Below are positions 36,322-45,714 of a stretch of 57,908 bases of DNA, one piece after another. The stretch spans positions 1 through 57,908 of the forward strand of contig NZ_BCRS01000017.1 of NCBI RefSeq assembly GCF_001552715.1. Reading direction: 5' to 3'. Made by a program: the position numbers and the translations under genes. Each line of letters opens with the position of its first letter. Position 1 is the first letter of the stretch. The notes below the pieces were generated by a model, which worked only from the letters and a program-made list of their open reading frames with translations, had not been told where the DNA came from and ran no database searches. This DNA is from Mycolicibacterium vaccae NBRC 14118 = CIP 105934 (GTDB lineage: Bacteria; Actinomycetota; Actinomycetes; Mycobacteriales; Mycobacteriaceae).

Positions 36322-37791
36322 GTGACCGCAGTGCAGATGGGTACGGCGTCGGGACGGTGGGTGCTGCTGGCCACGGTGCTCGGATCCGGCCTGGTGATGG
36401 TCGACGGCACCGTGGTCAACGTCGCGCTCCCGCACATCGGCAGCGACCTCGGGGCGGGATTCGGCAGTCTGCAGTGGATCGTCAACGCGTACACACTCAC
36501 GCTGGCCTCCCTCATCCTGCTGGGCGGTGCTCTCGGAGACCGGTTCGGGCGGCGGCGGATCTTCCTGATCGGGGTGGTCTGGTTCGCGCTGGCCTCCCTG
36601 GCCTGCGGCCTCGCCCCGAACGCCGAGGTGCTCATCGCCGCGCGAGCACTGCAGGGCGTTGGCGGTGCCCTGCTGACACCCGGCAGTCTGGCGTTGATCT
36701 CGGCGTCATTCCGTGCCGATGACCGGGCTGCGGCGATCGGCGCATGGTCCGGTCTGGGCGGGATCGCCGGGGCCGTAGGCCCGTTCCTGGGTGGCATCCT
36801 GGTCGAGTGGAGTTGGCGTGCAGTCTTCCTCATCAATTTGCCGCTGGCGGTCATCGTGGTCGCGGTGACCGCGGCGCGGGTCCCCGAAAGCCGTAACTGG
36901 GAAGCGTCGAGAGGTCTCGATCTCGCCGGTGCCGTGCTGATGGTGGCCGGGCTGGGGGCGCTCACGCATGGGCTCACCGAACTCGGAACCGGCCGTGCGG
37001 ACTTCGGGTCGGTGTCGAGCATCGCGGTCGGCGTCCTCGCGCTGACCGCGTTCGTCGTCGTGGAGCGCCGCTCCGATCATCCGCTCGTGTCGCCGAAGTT
37101 GTTCAGCGACCGGAACTTCCGGGTGGCCAATGCGATGACGCTGTTGATCTACGGGGCGCTCGGCGCGGTGTTCCTGTTGCTGGTGCTGCAACTGCAGATC
37201 GTCGCCGGCTTCAGTCCGGTCGCCGCAGGTACCGCACTGCTGCCGTTCACCGCGGTGATGCTCGTCTTCTCGTCGCGCGCCGGAGCGCTTTCCAGTCGGA
37301 TCGGGCCGCGGCTGCCCATGACCGTCGGCCCGTTGATCGCCGCAGGCGGTCTCCTGCTGATGATGCGGATAGGCCCCGACGCGTCGTGGCCGTTCGACGT
37401 CGCGCCCGCGGCTGTCGTCTTCGGTGCCGGCATGGTGCTCGTGGTGGCCCCGCTGACCGCGACGGTGCTGGACTCCGCCCCTGAGAGCATGGCCGGATCC
37501 GCCTCGGGGGTGAACAACGCGCTGGCCCGTGCCGGTGGGCTGCTGGCCGTGGCCGTGCTCCCCGGGGTGGCAGGGATCAGCGGCGGCGACTACGCCGCGC
37601 CCGAGGCCTTCGCGACCGGCTTCCGTGTGGCCTTGCTGATCTCGGCCGCCCTCATGGTGATCGCCGCGGTGATGGCGGGCGTCGGGATCCGGCGCGCGCC
37701 GATCGGTCGGACCGGTCGGATTCCGGTCGAGAACTGCACCCACTGCGGGCTCGCGGGCCTGCCGCCCCATCCGGCCACCGAGAGCTGCTGA
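36322..37791 (+). CDS. MFS multidrug efflux transporter, DHA2 (14-helix) type
   Basis: A 489-residue exporter of the major facilitator superfamily. Motif A is GALGDRFGRRRIFL after helix 2, and motif C-like Gly-rich segment GIAGAVGPFLGGIL lies in helix 5. Helix 1 holds the DHA2 antiporter signature VMVDGTVVNVALPHIG. The fourteen hydrophobic segments fit the QacA/EmrB class. The C-terminal tail has CTHCGL and a terminal Cys, a feature of several actinobacterial members. GTG 36322 was taken as start; GTG 36331 or ATG 36337 are alternatives. Substrates are unknown. Confidence 0.9.
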   Translation: MTAVQMGTASGRWVLLATVLGSGLVMVDGTVVNVALPHIGSDLGAGFGSLQWIVNAYTLTLASLILLGGALGDRFGRRRIFLIGVVWFALASLACGLAPNAEVLIAARALQGVGGALLTPGSLALISASFRADDRAAAIGAWSGLGGIAGAVGPFLGGILVEWSWRAVFLINLPLAVIVVAVTAARVPESRNWEASRGLDLAGAVLMVAGLGALTHGLTELGTGRADFGSVSSIAVGVLALTAFVVVERRSDHPLVSPKLFSDRNFRVANAMTLLIYGALGAVFLLLVLQLQIVAGFSPVAAGTALLPFTAVMLVFSSRAGALSSRIGPRLPMTVGPLIAAGGLLLMMRIGPDASWPFDVAPAAVVFGAGMVLVVAPLTATVLDSAPESMAGSASGVNNALARAGGLLAVAVLPGVAGISGGDYAAPEAFATGFRVALLISAALMVIAAVMAGVGIRRAPIGRTGRIPVENCTHCGLAGLPPHPATESC

Positions 37792-37866
37792 CAGGACAGA
37801 CATGAGTAGGCGGCCCCGGCGGCGGGTATGCCCGGACTTGGCCGTCATCATCCAGAGGAGCCGCTC

Positions 37867-38361
37867 ATGATTCATCGATTCCTGCGTCTGGCGACCGGCG
37901 TCGTCGCCGCGGTTCTGCTGCTGATCGGGGCGAGCCCACCGACCGCGCTGGCCGACGACCGGCTCGACTTCACCGCGACCACGCTCAGCGGCGCGCCGTT
38001 CGACGGGGCGTCGCTGCAGGGCAAGCCCGCGGTGCTGTGGTTCTGGACTCCGTGGTGCCCGTTCTGCAACGCCGAGGCGCCGTCGGTCAGCAAGGTCGCC
38101 GCGGCGAACCCGGGAGTGACGTTCGTGGGTGTCGCCGCCCGCTCCGACGTCGACGCGATGCGGGGATTCGTGTCGAAGTACGGCCTGAACTTCACCAACC
38201 TCGACGACGCCGACGGCGCCATCTGGGCGCGCTACAACGTGCCGTGGCAGCCCGCCTACGTGTTCTACCGCGCCGACGGCTCGTCGACGTTCGTGAACAA
38301 CCCGACCTCGGCGATGCCGGAACAGGAACTCCAGGAGCGGGTGTCCGCGCTCGGCGCGTAA
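37867..38361 (+). CDS. mpt53: secreted thioredoxin-like protein Mpt53 (DsbE-like)
   Basis: A 164-residue secreted thioredoxin-fold protein that closely matches Mpt53 of M. tuberculosis, including LDFTATTLSGAPFDGASLQG, WCPFC (Cys64 and Cys67) and WQPAYVFYRADGSSTFVNN. The signal peptide ends at ALADD near residue 29. In M. tuberculosis Mpt53 oxidises cysteine pairs in secreted proteins. The cis-proline is in VPWQPAY. The ATG follows an AGAGGAG ribosome-binding site. The CcdA-type electron donor gene follows four bases on, forming a redox pair. Confidence 0.94.
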   Translation: MIHRFLRLATGVVAAVLLLIGASPPTALADDRLDFTATTLSGAPFDGASLQGKPAVLWFWTPWCPFCNAEAPSVSKVAAANPGVTFVGVAARSDVDAMRGFVSKYGLNFTNLDDADGAIWARYNVPWQPAYVFYRADGSSTFVNNPTSAMPEQELQERVSALGA

Positions 38362-38365
38362 ACGC

Positions 38366-39223
38366 GTGCAGCAGAATCTGATCGGGTTGGCGTTCGCGGC
38401 CGGCCTGGTGGCGGCGCTGAACCCGTGTGGGTTCGCGATGCTGCCCGCCTATCTCGCGCTGGTGGTGCGTGGGAGCGGCACCCGGGTTTCGACGGCGGTG
38501 GGACGTGCGGTCGCCGCGACGTTGGCGATGACCCTCGGTTTCCTTGTGGTGTTCGCCGTTTTCGGGGTGCTGACCGTCGCCCTGGCTTCCTTGGTGCAGC
38601 AGTACATGCCCTACGTCACGGTGGTCGTCGGCGTCGTGCTCGTGGTGCTCGGCGGCTGGCTGCTGTCCGGTCGGGCACTGACCGTGCTGATGCCGGACCG
38701 GGTGACCGCCGGCGTCTCCGCCCCCACAGCTCGGCTCGGTTCGATGTTCGGGTACGGGGTGGGCTATGCGCTGGCGTCGCTGTCGTGCACGGTGGGCCCG
38801 TTCCTGGCCGTCACCGGCGCCGGTCTCGGCACTGCCGGCGCAGGACGGGTGTGGGTCTATCTGGCCTATGCCGCGGGATTCGCGTTGGTGGTCGGCACCC
38901 TGGCCGTCAGCGTCGCCGTCGCGGGTTCTGCGCTGGCCGATCCGCTCCGGCGGATCCTGCCGTACGTCAACCGAATCGGTGGAGCCGCGCTGATTCTGGT
39001 GGGACTCTACGTCGCGTACTACGGCTACTACGAAATCCGGTTGTTCGCCGGCGGCGACCCCGCGGATCCGGTCATCGCCGCCGCGGGTCGGGTGCAGGGC
39101 GCGATCGCCGGTTGGGTGCACCGGCAGGGACCGTGGCCGTGGCTGGTCCTACTCGCGGCGACCGCGGTCGCCGCCTGGCTCCTCAGACGCGCATACGTCC
39201 GACGCGGTCAGCTGAAGCAGTAG
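38366..39223 (+). CDS. CcdA-type thiol-disulfide electron carrier (DsbD transmembrane family)
   Basis: A 285-residue membrane protein with six or more helices. The two redox cysteines are visible in NPCGFAMLPAYLAL near residue 20 and in LSCTVGPFLAV, the paired positions of CcdA. It would carry electrons from cytosolic thioredoxin across the membrane to Mpt53. The order Mpt53 then CcdA equals the Rv2878c-Rv2877c pair. GTG 38366 lies four bases after the mpt53 stop. A final helix and cytosolic basic tail extend beyond minimal CcdA length. Confidence 0.92.
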   Translation: MQQNLIGLAFAAGLVAALNPCGFAMLPAYLALVVRGSGTRVSTAVGRAVAATLAMTLGFLVVFAVFGVLTVALASLVQQYMPYVTVVVGVVLVVLGGWLLSGRALTVLMPDRVTAGVSAPTARLGSMFGYGVGYALASLSCTVGPFLAVTGAGLGTAGAGRVWVYLAYAAGFALVVGTLAVSVAVAGSALADPLRRILPYVNRIGGAALILVGLYVAYYGYYEIRLFAGGDPADPVIAAAGRVQGAIAGWVHRQGPWPWLVLLAATAVAAWLLRRAYVRRGQLKQ

Positions 39224-40617
39224 GAGTCCGACGACGCGTCGCCGCCCTGCAGCCGGATCTGGTGGACGCGCAGGCCGCGGAACTCGTCGCCGTGCGGAAA
39301 GAAGTTCTCGTCGAGGCTCAGCCCACCGTCGGGTGCGACGTCGAGTTTGGCCATCCAGGCGCCGACGCCATCGGGGTAGAACTGGTCGTCCCATGCCCCG
39401 TACAGCGAGTTGGTGAAGTACACCCGGCTTCCGTCGCGGCTGACCTCGACCATCTGCGGGCCGCCGGCCAACGGCATGTCGGGCATCGCGGGGTGAGGGG
39501 TGCGGCCCACGATCCCACCGAGCCGCACCGATCCGGTCGGTCGCGGCCGCGCGGGATCGGAGACATCGAACTGTTTGAGTTCGCCTGTGCCCCAACAGGA
39601 CACGTAAAGGAACCGGTCGTCGACCGACAAGTCGATGTCGGAGATCAGCGGCGGCACCGCGCCGAACGGCTTGAGTGCGGGAGGCAGGAGCTCCGGGTCG
39701 GCGGGTTCGGCGGGAACGGTGATGACCTTCTCGACGTTCCAGACGTCGCCGTCGCGGAACCAACGCCAGACCGATCCGGACAGGTCTTCGGTGGAGATCA
39801 CGACGCCGACGAAGCCCCACGTCGCCTCGGGGTCATGGGACGGTCGCACTTCCAGCGCCATCTGGTGCTGGGGGCCCAGCTCGACACGCTGCCGATGCTC
39901 GCCGGTGGCGAGGTCCCAGAAATGTATGGCGTGGCCATACTTGTTGTCCAGCAACAGTTCCGGCACGATACCGTTCTCGATCATCGATGGGCTGGCCCAC
40001 TCGCTGGAGATCAGCACGTTCTGATTCAGATGCCACCAGGCGTCGTAGTGGAAGTGCTGCGGGCCGCGGTCGGTCTCCCAGGCGCGCAGCACGTCGAACG
40101 TCGTGTGGTCGAGCAGTGCGATCCCGCCGGGTCCGTCGTCGTCGCCCTCCGCGCCGCCCAGACAGGTCAGGAAGACGCCGTCGGGACCGCAGTGCAGCGT
40201 GTGCGGGCGCGAGTACCCGGCCCGGGTCGACAGGCTTGCCGCGTCGATGGTCTTGACCAGCGCCGGGGTCCGCGGGTCCGGCTGGGTGTCGAACACGTAG
40301 ACGTTGGACGACCGCAGCCCGGGAACCAGGAGATGCCGACGGGCAAGGCCGTGCATGTCGTGGCCTTCGTGCTTGAGCGCGCTGCTGCACGCATTCCAGC
40401 CGAAGTGATGCAGTTCGTCACCGCGGCCGGGAACGTCGGTCCAGCCGACCACACGCCCGTAGGTGGCCGACCCCGGCTCCACGTCGACGACCGTCATCGC
40501 ATCGGGTTTTCGGGCGTCGCGATCGAAAGCCACGACGTAGGCCAGCTTTTCGTCCGGAGCTGCCGCCGCCTCGGCGGCGGTCCGGTAGAACGTCGGATCG
40601 ATGGACGGATGAGCCAT
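39208..40617 (-). CDS. selenium-binding protein family (SBP56-like; methanethiol oxidase type)
   Basis: A 469-residue beta-propeller protein of the SBP56 family. Diagnostic segments are PHTLHCGPDGVFLTCLG, FHYDAWWHLNQNVLISSEWASP, YGHAIHFWDLATGEH and GGPQMVEVSRDGSRVYFTNSLYG. Histidines in these blocks bind metal in methanethiol oxidases. Members oxidise methanethiol to formaldehyde, sulfide and peroxide. The C-terminal end SYCFS is unusual in ending with a Cys-Phe-Ser. Its stop overlaps the end of the convergent CcdA gene by 16 bases. Confidence 0.92.
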   Translation of the reverse strand: MAHPSIDPTFYRTAAEAAAAPDEKLAYVVAFDRDARKPDAMTVVDVEPGSATYGRVVGWTDVPGRGDELHHFGWNACSSALKHEGHDMHGLARRHLLVPGLRSSNVYVFDTQPDPRTPALVKTIDAASLSTRAGYSRPHTLHCGPDGVFLTCLGGAEGDDDGPGGIALLDHTTFDVLRAWETDRGPQHFHYDAWWHLNQNVLISSEWASPSMIENGIVPELLLDNKYGHAIHFWDLATGEHRQRVELGPQHQMALEVRPSHDPEATWGFVGVVISTEDLSGSVWRWFRDGDVWNVEKVITVPAEPADPELLPPALKPFGAVPPLISDIDLSVDDRFLYVSCWGTGELKQFDVSDPARPRPTGSVRLGGIVGRTPHPAMPDMPLAGGPQMVEVSRDGSRVYFTNSLYGAWDDQFYPDGVGAWMAKLDVAPDGGLSLDENFFPHGDEFRGLRVHQIRLQGGDASSDSYCFS

Positions 40618-40707
40618 GTTGGCACCTCCCCGATGGGGCCCCTGTGCCGATCGTAGTCTCGGCGACAGACCTGAACCGCCGTTTCGGGCACCGAAACGGT
40701 GGTTCGT

Positions 40708-42606
40708 TCATGTCGTCGACCGGGCGCGCCTACGGCGGGCTTGGGCGGGCTGCCGGGTCGGCGTGATCCGGCCCTTCACGCCGTTGACCGAAGCCCGATC
40801 CAGCAGTTCCTGGTAGAAGTCGGCCGACACGACGGCGGTGCGGCTGAGCAGGAATCCGCTTCCGCCGGTGGAGTCGGTGACGACGGCCCACTGGTAGTCG
40901 TCGTCGAGGTCCACGATCCAGTAGTTGCCCGGCGGCCTGGCCGACGGCGCGCCGACGAACCGCACGTTGAGCCGGTTGTTGGCGGCATTCACCGGCAACG
41001 CCGCGCCGACGATCGACGACTTCGGCCCGTTGTCGACGAAGTAGTTGCCCGAGTTCTCGACCCGCACCGAGCCGTTCGGGTTGAAGCTGTACACGGCTTT
41101 GGTGTTGACCAGGCCGATCGAGAAGAACTGTTTGACGCTGCCGACCTCGTACCAGGTGCCGAGGTAGCGGTTCAGGTCGACCACGGGCGCCGGAGCGAGC
41201 ACGACGGCCGCGGCGTCGCCCAGCACGATGTACTGCCCGGGGACCCCGTAGATGCCGCTGCCGTCGACCGGGCCCAGGCCGAGGTACATGTCGTTGATCC
41301 ACCCGGTGGCCAGCGTGTACGCGGCCTCGGTGTTGCCGCGCGGCGAGACCCCTGCGACAAGCTGCGCGAAGAAGTCGAAGAGTGCGTTTCCGCCGATCAG
41401 CGCGTCGGCGTGGGAGCCGCGGGCCAGGGTCACGCCGACGAACCGGTCTGGGCGCGCCGCCACCAGTTCCCGGGTGGTCGATCCGTTGCCGTTCCAGGGC
41501 TGGGGCGGGGCGGCGACCTGATAGACGGGGATGAACGGGTCGTCGATCTTGGCCAGCGCACCCGGGATCACACCGTTGTAGGCGTAGCCGTCGAACATCA
41601 CCACGCCGCGCAGGCTGCCGTTGTTGGCCGGATCGTCGGAGTAGTAGCCGCCGACCGCCGTGGCGAAGCCACCGCCCCCGGACTGGCCGGAGAGCACGAA
41701 CTCCTCGGGAAGCGAGCCGAGGAAGCCGGCCGTGTTGGCGCTGGTGGTCAGCGATGCGCGGTCGCCGAGGAACATCGACGCGACGGCCTCCTGCATCGGT
41801 ACGCCGTTGATCCAGCAGCCGGAACAGGCCAGCGGGAACGACGACAGGTTCGGCGCCACCACGATGCTGTTGGTCTGCTGCGACAGTGTCTGGGCCAGCC
41901 TGGACAGGGCCGCCTTGTTGCCCAGGAAGCCGTGCTGCAGCCAGATCACCCCGGTCGCCGCCACCGAACCGTCCGCCTGCGTCGGCAGATACCAGTCCGC
42001 GCGGGTCGTATAACCGTTGCGGCCCACCGGAATCGTGAGCGCGGCCCGGCCGGTCTTGACGCCCGTGACTGCGGCGGCCTGCACGGCCGGGGTGACCTCG
42101 GGCCGAGGGGCCTCGGGTTCGGTGATCGCGGCTTCGGCGACCTCGGCTTGGGCGACCTCAGCTTCGGTGAGCTCGGGCTCGGCTGCGTCGCTGTGCCTTG
42201 CCCCGGCACGTTCGGTGACCGAAGCCGGCTCCGCCTCGACCGGGTCGGCGTCGACGGGGTCTGCCTCGACCGGGTCCGCTTCGACGGGGTCTGCCTCGAC
42301 CGGGTCGGCGTCGACGGGGTCCGCTTCAACCGGGTCCGGTGAGTCGGACGCGTCAGACGTGGCCGAAGTGTCTGGCGTGCCGGAAGTGCCTGACGTGTCG
42401 GTGGTGCCGGAAGGGCCCGACGTGTCGGAAGTGTCGGTGACGGAACGTTTGTCGTCGGACTCGGACTGGCTGGACGTACCGGCACCCGCACCCGCGCCCG
42501 CCGACGTCTCGGTGTCGGCGGCGGCCACACCGTGACCGGCGCCCAGCGCGATACCCGCGCCCGCGCCCAGCGTCGACAACCACAGCGCCCAGCGTCTCGA
42601 GTTCAC
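40708..42606 (-). CDS. secreted alpha/beta hydrolase with C-terminal lipocalin domain
   Basis: A 632-residue exported protein. Residues 1-30 are a signal peptide ending in GVAAADT. Residues 31-160 are low complexity, Ser/Thr/Asp-rich with nine or so (V/E/D)ADPV units. Residues 185-440 form an alpha/beta hydrolase: IWLQHGFLGN and nucleophile LSGQSGGGGFA. Residues 480-610 form a lipocalin domain of the Blc type, beginning VVDLNRYLGTWYEVGS and containing NYWIVDLDDDYQWAVV. An enzyme joined to a lipid-binding barrel suggests a secreted lipase or esterase that keeps its acyl product or substrate. GTG start at 42606. Confidence 0.88.
   Translation of the reverse strand: MNSRRWALWLSTLGAGAGIALGAGHGVAAADTETSAGAGAGAGTSSQSESDDKRSVTDTSDTSGPSGTTDTSGTSGTPDTSATSDASDSPDPVEADPVDADPVEADPVEADPVEADPVDADPVEAEPASVTERAGARHSDAAEPELTEAEVAQAEVAEAAITEPEAPRPEVTPAVQAAAVTGVKTGRAALTIPVGRNGYTTRADWYLPTQADGSVAATGVIWLQHGFLGNKAALSRLAQTLSQQTNSIVVAPNLSSFPLACSGCWINGVPMQEAVASMFLGDRASLTTSANTAGFLGSLPEEFVLSGQSGGGGFATAVGGYYSDDPANNGSLRGVVMFDGYAYNGVIPGALAKIDDPFIPVYQVAAPPQPWNGNGSTTRELVAARPDRFVGVTLARGSHADALIGGNALFDFFAQLVAGVSPRGNTEAAYTLATGWINDMYLGLGPVDGSGIYGVPGQYIVLGDAAAVVLAPAPVVDLNRYLGTWYEVGSVKQFFSIGLVNTKAVYSFNPNGSVRVENSGNYFVDNGPKSSIVGAALPVNAANNRLNVRFVGAPSARPPGNYWIVDLDDDYQWAVVTDSTGGSGFLLSRTAVVSADFYQELLDRASVNGVKGRITPTRQPAQARRRRARSTT
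42236..42340 (-). repeat. 15-bp tandem repeats encoding (E/D)ADPV units
   Basis: Seven to nine near-identical 15-bp units alternate GACGGGGTCxGC and GACCGGGTCxGC, read on the minus strand as EADPV and DADPV. The units are exact enough to undergo slippage. They lie in the low-complexity linker between signal peptide and hydrolase domain. Confidence 0.85.
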
Positions 42607-42854
42607 AGGCGGAATCTAACCGGCGCGCGAGGGCGGGCACATCCAATTGTCCGCTTACGTCAGCGAGATGTCACTTTAGCGGGGCCGGGTCGCGAGGAAT
42701 CGACGCAGCCGAGGCGCCCCATATCCGGAAAGTGTTGTGCCACAGCGGTATAGGTAGACGTCGGCCGACGGTCTGCCGATACCGGCGCCATGCTCCGCGC
42801 GGTCGTGTCGTCGGCGAGCACGGTGACTTCCCGGTCGCGATGAGGCCGCTGGTC

Positions 42855-43736
42855 CTAGAAGACCCGGATCCAGTCGATCAGCATGTCGGCGGGGTAGGTG
42901 CCGCCCGCCGGTTCGCGCCCGCCGGAGCCGCCCACCGCGATATTGAACACCGGGGCCATGGTGAAGCCCGGATCGTTGAACGGCCAGACCGGCAACGAGT
43001 TGGCCAGTACCGTGAAGAACGGCTCCATCCCCGGCTCGTAGTCCTTCCAGAAGTACATTCCGGACGGCAGCCACGTCATCCGCCACCGGTGCCAGTCGGA
43101 GTCGACAGGGTGCTTCTGGGTCTGGAACATGGTGCCGTCCAGCAGCGCGTGCACGGTGGTGCCCGAGGGCCAGTCCCGGTTGCCGTACCACTCGACGAGG
43201 TCGATCTCGCCACCACGCACGGGGTTGTCGTTGATCAGCCAGAAAGCCGGCCAGGCGCCGTCGGTAAGGCAGTTGAGCTTGATGCGGGCTTCCCAGGTCG
43301 TGCCGACACCGCCGCGCCAGTTTCCGATGACCTTTCCGCTGGCGTACTTCTCCTGGATGTTCGCACCTTCGCCACGGGTGGCGCGGATGACCAGGTTGCC
43401 CTTCCCGTCCTGGAACACATGTTCCTGGTCGGTGACGTAGCGGCCCATGTTGAAGGGCTTGTCCCATTCGACGGGGTTACGGATGGTCTCCCGCTCAGGG
43501 ACGATGAACCACCATCTCGGATCCGGCGGCGAGCCGGCCGGACCGTTGAACTCCTCGTCGAACAGGAACACAGGTGCGGCAGGCTCGGCGACCTCGGGAA
43601 CGCCCGGCTGACCGGGGCCCGGTGCCGGCGCGTCACCGATCGCCGGTTGCGCCCCCGCCCTCGGTAACGGCAGCGCGGCAGCTGCCACACCGAACCCGAA
43701 CAACATCATGGCGCTGCGACGATCGACGCTTGACAC
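42855..43736 (-). CDS. exported glycoside hydrolase family 16 (beta-1,3-glucanase type, Rv0315-like)
   Basis: A 293-residue protein. The catalytic motif of GH16 is seen as GEIDLVEWYG, with E-x-D-x-x-E giving nucleophile and acid/base. The N-terminus SSVDRRSAMMLFGFGVAAAALPLP has twin arginines and an Ala-rich core, so it is a Tat-like signal peptide. A Pro/Ala linker (residues 30-50) precedes the domain. Length and sequence style match Rv0315, annotated as a possible beta-1,3-glucanase. The GTG at 43736 was chosen because it begins the signal peptide. It may cleave plant, fungal or host glucans. Confidence 0.9.
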   Translation of the reverse strand: MSSVDRRSAMMLFGFGVAAAALPLPRAGAQPAIGDAPAPGPGQPGVPEVAEPAAPVFLFDEEFNGPAGSPPDPRWWFIVPERETIRNPVEWDKPFNMGRYVTDQEHVFQDGKGNLVIRATRGEGANIQEKYASGKVIGNWRGGVGTTWEARIKLNCLTDGAWPAFWLINDNPVRGGEIDLVEWYGNRDWPSGTTVHALLDGTMFQTQKHPVDSDWHRWRMTWLPSGMYFWKDYEPGMEPFFTVLANSLPVWPFNDPGFTMAPVFNIAVGGSGGREPAGGTYPADMLIDWIRVF

Positions 43737-43819
43737 TCCCAAACCGTAAACGCCGCGGCCGTGATTTGGGCTGAAAAGGCCGCCGATGTCGCGGAAAAGT
43801 GAACAACGAATCCCGCCGA

Positions 43820-45574
43820 TCAGGGACGGAACAGGATTCCGTCGTCCGAAGCGGCCTTCATCAGCTGGGGAATCGTCAACGCGCCGTAGCCGGTGTGCAC
43901 AGGTCCGCGAGCCGTGCCCAGGAACAGCATCACGCCGGGATCGGGTGTGACGTCGAGGTGATAGGCCTGCACGCCGGGCAGGTGGTACTGGAAGAAGTTC
44001 ATCAGGTAGTCGACCAGGAAGATCGTGCTGCCGATCAGGCCCTTGCCCCACAAGGCGGAGGCGTTGTACAGCGGCGTCATGGCCGCGGGATCGCCGACCA
44101 TCACGATCGGACCGTAGTGCGGCTTGCTGCCGCCGCCGGGCACAAAGGGTGGCATGAACGGTTGCAGGCCAGGCAGATCCGTGGCCATGTACGGCGCAGA
44201 GCTGCCGTAGGTGCCGATGTTGACGAACTTCGAGTCGACGCCGTTGCCCGGAACCCGGGTGTTGATGCCGGGCGCCTCGAATCCGATTCCGGCGAGGCCG
44301 ATCTGCTGCGCGACGTACTGAGCTTCCCAGCCACCCAGCGAATGACCGGTGACGAAGATGTCGTCGGACGTGTAACCCTGCTCGGCTGCTCTGATCTGGA
44401 CCCGCTTCGCGAAGTACAGTGCGTCGTGGAAGGCCCACGGCGTGGTCCTGGTGAACACCACCTGAAGGTCTGCGAGCACCTGCGAGATCGTGATCAGCGG
44501 GTTGAACAGCAGGTTCGATCCGCCGGTGGTGCCCTGGTAGGCGATGATGATCTGCCCCTCCGGGGTCACCCAGGTCTTGGCCACCATGCCGGAGAAGATG
44601 TTGGTCGAAGACATCTGAAATCCGTTGACGGTGAACGGCACCAGCCCGGCAGGGGTGGAGCCGAGTACATAGCCCGCTGCGGACGCGTTCAGGAGCTGCG
44701 CCACCGTCGGAGTCTTCTCCGTCGTGGGGCCGTCGTAGACCAGGGTCGGCACCTCAGGCTGCGGGGGCGGCGTGCGATGCAGACCCAGCAGCCGCTCCAG
44801 TTCGCGGAAGGCACCAAAGATCAGATCGTTGATCGGCCCGAGGCCGTTCGGGACGCCGGGACGGCCCGCCGACGTACTGAAGCCGAACGTCTGGAGGAAC
44901 GCATTGACGATGCGGCCTGGCAGCTGCAGCAGTTTCGCCAGCGGCGACAACGGTTTCGGCGCGTTGGGCGGCGCCTCGATGGTGGTCGTCGTGGCGACGG
45001 CCGGGATCAGTGCCGGAGCCGGGGCGAGCGTTGCGATCGCAGTGGTGTCTGTGTGGGCGGCGGTCTGGGTCTCGTGCTCGGGACGGTCGACGACGGACGC
45101 CCGGCGCCCCAAGCGCGGCTGTGAATCGGGTTCTGTGCCAATAACTTCGGAATCCGCGGCCGGTTCCGGCTCCGAATCCGGTGCGGTCCCCGATTCCGTT
45201 TCCGGTTCGGTCTCGGCGCCTGATTCGTCATCGGCTGGTTCGTCGGCGCCTGGTTCGTCGGCGCCTGATTCATCGTCGACAGGTTCGTCGGCGACTTCGT
45301 CCTCGGGCGGCGACTCGTCCTCGACCGGGGCTTCGTCAACCGGTGCTTCGTCAACCGGCGCCGCGTCGACGTCGGTCTCGGTGTCCGTGTCGGTCTCGGT
45401 CTTGGCAGGCGCGCTGTCGGTGACGTTCGAGGTCGACTCTGCGGTGGGGGATTCCGCCCAGGCCGTCCCCTGCACCGGAACCGCCGCTACGACGGCGGCG
45501 ACGGTGATCGCCGCGATTCCGTACGTCAGCGACCGGACTCTGTGGCGGCTCTCCGCCGGATCGACCTCTGGCAT
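43820..45574 (-). CDS. secreted lipase-fold protein with acidic N-terminal repeat region
   Basis: A 584-residue exported protein. Residues 1-40 are a signal peptide (YGIAAITVAAVVAAVPVQGTAWAES). Residues 41-190 are Asp/Glu/Pro/Thr-rich with APVDE, GADEPGADEP and similar repeats. Residues 260-584 are a lipase-like alpha/beta hydrolase with GHSLGGWEAQYV as nucleophile elbow and IIIAYQGTT as oxyanion-side strand. The pattern resembles class 3 lipases. A late HTGYGALT segment may hold the histidine. The ATG at 45574 has AAGGGAG nine bases upstream. It shares overall architecture with the hydrolase at 40708-42606. Confidence 0.87.
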   Translation of the reverse strand: MPEVDPAESRHRVRSLTYGIAAITVAAVVAAVPVQGTAWAESPTAESTSNVTDSAPAKTETDTDTETDVDAAPVDEAPVDEAPVEDESPPEDEVADEPVDDESGADEPGADEPADDESGAETEPETESGTAPDSEPEPAADSEVIGTEPDSQPRLGRRASVVDRPEHETQTAAHTDTTAIATLAPAPALIPAVATTTTIEAPPNAPKPLSPLAKLLQLPGRIVNAFLQTFGFSTSAGRPGVPNGLGPINDLIFGAFRELERLLGLHRTPPPQPEVPTLVYDGPTTEKTPTVAQLLNASAAGYVLGSTPAGLVPFTVNGFQMSSTNIFSGMVAKTWVTPEGQIIIAYQGTTGGSNLLFNPLITISQVLADLQVVFTRTTPWAFHDALYFAKRVQIRAAEQGYTSDDIFVTGHSLGGWEAQYVAQQIGLAGIGFEAPGINTRVPGNGVDSKFVNIGTYGSSAPYMATDLPGLQPFMPPFVPGGGSKPHYGPIVMVGDPAAMTPLYNASALWGKGLIGSTIFLVDYLMNFFQYHLPGVQAYHLDVTPDPGVMLFLGTARGPVHTGYGALTIPQLMKAASDDGILFRP

Positions 45575-45714
45575 CACGGACGACTCCCTTCTGGCAACGG
45601 CATCCGAGACCGTGACAACATACGTTGTCGCGCGGGTCCGGTCCTCGGAATCGCGGAAAAAGTTAATGAGCATTCAGCCGGAGGGCCGCTGTGCACGCGG
45701 CGTAGCCTGGGCTG

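Noticed and set aside
42236..42340. Regular repeats that might suggest a CRISPR array
   Set aside because: Units are contiguous 15-bp coding repeats with no spacers and lie inside an open frame.
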